This document shows positions 60,080 through 64,000 of a stretch of 64,000 nucleotides of DNA, piece by piece; positions within the stretch are counted from its first letter, which is position 1, and every line of letters starts with the position of its first letter. The notes under the pieces were generated by a model, which made no database searches, was not told the DNA's origin, and saw only the letters and a list, made by a program, of their open reading frames with translations. Made by a program: the position numbers and the translations under genes. Source of the DNA: Io17-Chloro-G2 sp965226825 (GTDB lineage: Bacteria; Chloroflexota; Dehalococcoidia; Lucifugimonadales; UBA3495); contig CBDDED010000003.1 of assembly GCA_965226825.1 (NCBI GenBank), forward strand, positions 3,038,001 to 3,102,000, read 5' to 3'.

Positions 60080-61447
60080 ATGTTCGTTAAATTGGACCAT
60101 TCTGCTATATCCAAGGATGCCTACCTAGATATCGTGTCCCCCAATCTGGCCTATGAGCTCACTGCCCTGGCCGAGGAACTCCGCCACCTGCGAGTGGTCC
60201 ATATTAACAGCACCGCCACCGGTGGCGGCGTCGCTGAAATCCTTCAATCCATGACGCCCTTGATGAATGCCCTGGGATTGCACACGGAGCGGGTGGTCAT
60301 TGATGGCGCTCCCGAGTTTTTCCAGGCGACCAAGCGAATTCACAACCTGCTCCAAGGGGCGGAAGGGTCCCTGTCGGCAGCCGAGTTTGAGACTTATTTG
60401 CAGACCAACCAGCGTGTCGCCGATGATTTTCAACGGCAAGGACTGGAGGCCGACGCCTGGTTTTTCCACGATCCCCAGGTGTTGCCTCTGGCCGGCATGT
60501 TGCCTCACCGGCACGCCGAGGTGAGGAACTGGATTTGCCACATCGATTTAACTGCGCCCAGCGAATCGGCCATGAACTCCCTGCTGCCATTCACGCGGGA
60601 CTACGACAATCTGTTCTTCTCCCACAACGAGTACGTGCCTGCGGGATTGGAAAACGCGCGGGTGCACATTACCCCTCCGGCGATCGACCCCATGAGCGTG
60701 AAAAACACGGCGCTGAGCGACCGGGACGCCGCCTCTATGGTGGCCGCTATGGGCATCGACCCGGACCGCCCATTGGTCACCCAGGTGTCGCGGTTTGACC
60801 TTTGGAAGGACCCCATCGGAGTCGTGGACGCCTACCGACTGGCTCGGGAGGAGGTTCCAGGGTTGCAACTGGCCATGTTGGGCCTCAGCCAGGCCATTGA
60901 TGACCCGGAAGCCCTCAATGTCCTTAACGCAGTGGAAAATCACGCCGGCGGAGACCCGGATATCCACCTGTACTTTTATCCCGTAGACCTGCCCGGTTCC
61001 ATAGACCAGGTGGTGAATGCGTTTCAGGTCGCTTCCCAGGTGGTGTTGCAAAAGTCCACCCGGGAAGGGTTTGGGCTGACTGTCACCGAAGCCATGTGGA
61101 AAGGGAAGCCGGTCATTGGCGGCAACGTTGGCGGCATCCGGGTCCAGATCGAAGACGAAATAAGCGGGTATCTGGTGGACTCTCCGGAAACCTGCGCCCG
61201 GCGCATAGTCCAGTTGATGAAAGACGCGGAGCTTCGTCAACAGTTGGGCGACGCGGCCCACGAGTCCGTCCGCCAAAAGTTCCTGTTGCCCCGGCTGACC
61301 GCGGACTACCTGCGGGCGGTCAAGGCAGGCTTGAGCTCCAATGGCAGCAACGGGACTAACGGGAGCAGCAGCGGCCATGCCAACGATGCCTTCGAAGGGA
61401 TGACCGGCGAAGTCGGCGCTCCGCCAACCCCAGTGCTTGGCGATTAG
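60080..61447 (+). CDS. TreT-like GT4 glycosyltransferase (trehalose synthase-like)
   Basis: 455 residues. Seen: VVHINSTATGGGVAEILQSM near 39-58 (GT4 N-terminal GGVAE), WICHIDLTAPSES near 152-164, LVTQVSRFDLWKDPIGVV near 231-248 and a C-terminal STREGFGLTVTEAMWKGKPVIGGNVGG near 330-356 (GT4 EGFG-type E-x7-E). Pattern fits trehalose glycosyltransferring synthase (TreT), which uses nucleotide-glucose and glucose. A Ser/Asn/Gly-rich tail (SNGSNGTNGSSSGH, near 414-427) is low-complexity and unusual. Confidence 0.85.
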   Translation: MFVKLDHSAISKDAYLDIVSPNLAYELTALAEELRHLRVVHINSTATGGGVAEILQSMTPLMNALGLHTERVVIDGAPEFFQATKRIHNLLQGAEGSLSAAEFETYLQTNQRVADDFQRQGLEADAWFFHDPQVLPLAGMLPHRHAEVRNWICHIDLTAPSESAMNSLLPFTRDYDNLFFSHNEYVPAGLENARVHITPPAIDPMSVKNTALSDRDAASMVAAMGIDPDRPLVTQVSRFDLWKDPIGVVDAYRLAREEVPGLQLAMLGLSQAIDDPEALNVLNAVENHAGGDPDIHLYFYPVDLPGSIDQVVNAFQVASQVVLQKSTREGFGLTVTEAMWKGKPVIGGNVGGIRVQIEDEISGYLVDSPETCARRIVQLMKDAELRQQLGDAAHESVRQKFLLPRLTADYLRAVKAGLSSNGSNGTNGSSSGHANDAFEGMTGEVGAPPTPVLGD

Positions 61448-61661
61448 GGCGTTCCAACCGGCCACCGTAAGCGGAGGAGACGACGGTCCAGGTCCGGGAT
61501 AGGACCCAGTTCCGCCCGCCTGACGTCCGCGGTTCTCTCCGGATATAACCAGGCGGCGGGCCTCTATCTTGCCTTGGTTTGGTGGATAGGATACAGTCTA
61601 CCCCGATTCGGGTTGCCCCGGTCTGTGATAGTCAAAGCTTGGGATCCTTGGTGGTCTTGGA

Positions 61662-62762
61662 ATGCAATCAACAACTGTCCTGATGGTAATCGACGGTCTG
61701 GATCCCGAGTATCTAGCCGCTTCACCCGCAACTAACTTGGCTCAACTGGCCAAAGACGGGTTCCGCGTTGATGCCTCGGCGGTTATGCCGACGGTGACCA
61801 ACGTCAACAACGTTTCTCTGATTACCGGAAGCTATCCGGAGGTCCACGGGATCAATTCCAACTTTTGGCTGAACCGCAGCTCGGGCGAGGAAGTGTACAC
61901 CGAGTCCGCGGAATTCATCGGTTGTGAGACCATGTTCCAGAGGGCGGCGCAACAAGGGGCGCGTACGCTGCTGGTCACCGCCAAGGATAAGCTCAGAACA
62001 TTGCTGGGGGATGGAGCCACCCTGAGCGTTTCATCAGAATGCCCGCCCGCGTGGGTGGTAGAGGGAGTGGGCGAGCCGCCGCCCATTTACTCGGTGGAGG
62101 TGAACCAGTGGGTGGTGGACGCCGCGCGGTTCATTTTGAGCAACGAGCCCTATGACCTGGCCTACGTAACCACCACAGATTACGCCATGCACACCTTCGC
62201 GCCGGAGGAGTCGGAATCCCAACGCCACATGGAGTTGTTGGACCAGGCGGTAGGCAAGCTGGTTGAAACATTGCCGAGTCCCCAGGTCTTGATTACGGCG
62301 GACCATGGCATGTCGGAAAAGAGCGCAATGGTCCACTTACCCGAGGTGCTGGCGGCCCATGGCATCGAGGCCCGCGCCGTTCCCATCATCAAGGACAGGT
62401 ACACCGTTCATCATTCCAACCTTGGCGGATGTATCTACCTCTACCTCTCCAGGGACCAGGTTGAGCCGGCCCTGGCGGTTCTGGCAGAGACCGATGGCGT
62501 GGATGAAGCCCTGGACCGGGAACAGGCAGCAGTTCGTTTTCACCTCATGCCGGACCGCATCGGAGACATTATGGTGATGGCCGGTCCCCGCGTGGTTTTT
62601 GGAGACCACCAACAGGTGGACTTGCCCCCGCGCTTGAGGTCCCACGGCTCCCTCCATGAGGCAACCGTGCCGATAATCGGCTGGGGCGGCTCGTTCCACG
62701 GGCATCAGTTTCGGGAGAACGTCGATTTAGGCCGCTACGTGTTTCAGCACGTGCTGGCCTAG
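61662..62762 (+). CDS. Phosphonoacetate-hydrolase-like (PhnA-type) metalloenzyme of the alkaline-phosphatase superfamily
   Basis: 366 residues. Seen: VLMVIDGLDPEYL near 6-18 with the first metal Asp, the VMPTVTNVNNVSLITGSYPEVHGI block near 41-64, whose Thr is the nucleophile in PhnA, a TLLVTAKDKLRTLLG run near 105-119, VTTTDYAMHTFAP near 168-180 with Asp/His ligands, and ITADHGMSEKS near 211-221, the DHG ligands. The TNVNN and TAKDKL signatures match phosphonoacetate hydrolase, which cleaves the C-P bond, rather than nucleotide pyrophosphatases. A phosphonopyruvate-type substrate is possible. Confidence 0.8.
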   Translation: MQSTTVLMVIDGLDPEYLAASPATNLAQLAKDGFRVDASAVMPTVTNVNNVSLITGSYPEVHGINSNFWLNRSSGEEVYTESAEFIGCETMFQRAAQQGARTLLVTAKDKLRTLLGDGATLSVSSECPPAWVVEGVGEPPPIYSVEVNQWVVDAARFILSNEPYDLAYVTTTDYAMHTFAPEESESQRHMELLDQAVGKLVETLPSPQVLITADHGMSEKSAMVHLPEVLAAHGIEARAVPIIKDRYTVHHSNLGGCIYLYLSRDQVEPALAVLAETDGVDEALDREQAAVRFHLMPDRIGDIMVMAGPRVVFGDHQQVDLPPRLRSHGSLHEATVPIIGWGGSFHGHQFRENVDLGRYVFQHVLA

Positions 62763-62823
62763 AACAAATCACAGGCTATTCCTCACGTAGTAGACAAAGT
62801 CCGCACCGCTTTCCACACCTGAG

Positions 62824-63771
62824 ATGACTGACAACCGGATTACAGTACTGGCCCCCGGCACCACGGCTAACCTGGGCCCCGGATTTGACTGCCTGGGCAT
62901 GGCGTTGGACATTTGGAACCGCCTGGAAGTGGTCGTTGGAGACGCTGAATCGACCACGGGGCCGGCAGCTTCCGGGGACTCCGCTGCTGATGTTGTGGTC
63001 ATTGGGGAAGGAGCCGGGGAGCTCAGCTCCGGGCGGGATAACCTGGTTTACCAGGCCATGGAGTTTTTGTTCCACGAAGCCGGGGAAGACATGCCTCCGG
63101 TGCGGCTCAGATGCCAAAATGAAATTCCATTGAAACGGGGACTGGGCAGCAGCGCTGCCGCCATTGCCGGTGGGTTGGCGGCGGCCAATGCGTTGGCCTC
63201 AACCCGCTTCTCCAGTAATGAACTCCTGGAAATGGCCGTAACCATAGAAGGGCACCCCGACAACGTTGCGGCGGCAGTGATGGGCGGGCTCCAATTGGTG
63301 GTGGCGGACGGCAACCGGATTCTAACGGCACAGATCAACGTCCCGCCGGAGATTCACGCGGTTTTGTTCGTTCCTTCTATGAGAATCTCTACCTCCGATG
63401 CCCGGGAGGTCCTGCCTGAAACGGTGCCGCGGGCGGATGCGGTTTTCAACATGAGCCGGGCCGCCCTGTTGGTGGCCGGAATGACCGGCAATCATCCCGA
63501 GTATCTTGCGGAAGCCACCCGGGACAGTCTGCATCAGCCCTATCGCCAGCCGCTTTTTCCGGCAATGAAGCTGCTTTTCCAGGCGGCCCTGGATGCGGGG
63601 GCCCTGGGCGCGTTTCTGTCCGGCAGCGGCTCGACAGTGCTGGCGCTCACCCAGGGCCGGGAGATGACGGTGGCCTATGAGATGGCCGAGGCAGCCAAGC
63701 AGATGGGTGTGGAGGGCCAGGTCAGGGTGACCCTGCCGACTTTTCAGGGCGCCCATGTAATCAACGGCTAG
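62824..63771 (+). CDS. thrB: Homoserine kinase
   Basis: 315 residues of the GHMP family. Seen: APGTTANLGPGFDCLGMALDIWN near 10-32, LKRGLGSSAAAIAGGLAAANALAS near 105-128 (phosphate loop), EGHPDNVAAAVMGG near 142-155, and GALGAFLSGSGSTVLAL near 259-275. Phosphorylates homoserine on the way to threonine. It lies 41 bp ahead of lysC, and the two act in the same aspartate pathway. Confidence 0.95.
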   Translation: MTDNRITVLAPGTTANLGPGFDCLGMALDIWNRLEVVVGDAESTTGPAASGDSAADVVVIGEGAGELSSGRDNLVYQAMEFLFHEAGEDMPPVRLRCQNEIPLKRGLGSSAAAIAGGLAAANALASTRFSSNELLEMAVTIEGHPDNVAAAVMGGLQLVVADGNRILTAQINVPPEIHAVLFVPSMRISTSDAREVLPETVPRADAVFNMSRAALLVAGMTGNHPEYLAEATRDSLHQPYRQPLFPAMKLLFQAALDAGALGAFLSGSGSTVLALTQGREMTVAYEMAEAAKQMGVEGQVRVTLPTFQGAHVING

Positions 63772-63812
63772 AGCAAGGACCGGGACGTAATACCCGATAT
63801 GGAATCCAATTG

Positions 63813-64000
63813 ATGGCGCTGGTTGTTCAAAAATACGGAGGATCGTCGGTTGCCGACGCCGAAAAGATACTGGGCGTCGCGCAGCGCATCGCGCGGGCCA
63901 AAGAGTCAGGCCAGGACATAGTGGCAGTGGTTTCGGCCATGGGTGACTCCACCGACGACCTGCTTCGATTGGCCCAAACCGTCTCCACCGCTCCCGACCC
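63813..64000 (+). CDS. lysC: Aspartokinase, 5' end cut by window edge
   Basis: Translating from ATG 63813 gives about 62 residues: VVQKYGGSSVADAEKI (the KYGGSS substrate/ATP site, near 4-19) and DIVAVVSAMGDSTDDLLRLAQ near 35-55. Matches the N-terminus of aspartokinase. First step of the aspartate pathway, with thrB immediately upstream. Confidence 0.93.
   Translation, partial: MALVVQKYGGSSVADAEKILGVAQRIARAKESGQDIVAVVSAMGDSTDDLLRLAQTVSTAPD

Noticed and set aside
1..64000. CRISPR arrays
   Set aside because: All repeats found are either imperfect 100-bp tandem units or dispersed palindromic elements; none has the short repeat plus unique spacer layout, and no cas gene is present.
1..64000. rRNA genes and prophage
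   Set aside because: No rRNA stretch and no phage structural, integrase or portal gene was recognised.

Overview
This is a GC-rich (about 60 % by eye), gene-dense bacterial chromosome segment. The gene content fits a Chloroflexota genome of the SAR202/Dehalococcoidia kind: a eukaryotic-type glutamine synthetase (GlnII), a tryptophan T-box leader, a split methylmalonyl-CoA mutase, many VOC-fold and amidohydrolase catabolic enzymes, a luciferase-like flavin enzyme, CO-dehydrogenase-type small and medium subunits, and frequent TTG/GTG starts. That placement is an inference from gene content; no rRNA is present to confirm it.

Layout. 1-5140 (minus): tryptophan operon read from a consensus promoter through a Trp-specific T-box, trpE, a VOC gene, trpG, a roughly 100-bp tandem repeat array, trpD and a trpC cut by the window edge. 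5510-11931 (plus): glnII, metF, acpS, a fused nnrE-nnrD repair enzyme, a HEAT-repeat protein and an Rv0121-like flavin/F420 enzyme. 11932-13896: almost 2 kb of repeats with a broken small gene. 13897-21001: catabolic and accessory enzymes (a TPP enzyme, two amidohydrolases, VOC, histidine phosphatase, GlcG-like, polysaccharide deacetylase). 21443-23340 (minus): a lower-GC three-gene cassette (HNH nuclease, small zinc-ribbon protein, duplicated retropepsin-like protein) next to a beta-propeller gene fragment. 24086-27608: M42-like peptidase, malate/lactate dehydrogenase, alpha/beta hydrolase. 27780-28110: a repeat element. 28876-33647: serA, a PanE-like reductase, an unknown acidic protein, tRNA-Gly, RidA, VOC. 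34012-37866: methylmalonyl-CoA mutase large subunit, acyl-CoA dehydrogenase, methylmalonyl-CoA epimerase and B12-binding subunit. 38049-39055: a frameshifted gene. 39220-48503 (plus): a housekeeping block (DUF177, rpmF, fabD, nusB, acpP, uracil-DNA glycosylase, RNase J, FtsK, PHP hydrolase, an orphan Opp ATPase). 48526-51922 (minus): holA and an XRE-ImmA/PIN toxin-antitoxin-like pair. 52319-57521: LLM flavin enzyme, MmgE/PrpD, a small dimeric-barrel protein, and coxS-coxM-coxG without coxL. 57938-64000 (plus): glmS, a TreT-like glycosyltransferase, a phosphonoacetate-hydrolase-like enzyme, thrB and the start of lysC.

A repeat family with the core GGGAATCCAGAGCCC recurs at six loci, as tandem arrays and as MITE-like units with terminal inverted repeats. 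Two of the loci (about 13.4-13.7 kb and 27.8-28.1 kb) are near-identical reverse complements. The strongest candidate for an undescribed system is the HNH/zinc-ribbon/double-retropepsin cassette. Other items to re-examine are the split small ORF with 10-bp iterons at about 13 kb, the promoter-overlapping palindrome at 13.7 kb, and the CO-dehydrogenase cluster that lacks its catalytic subunit.
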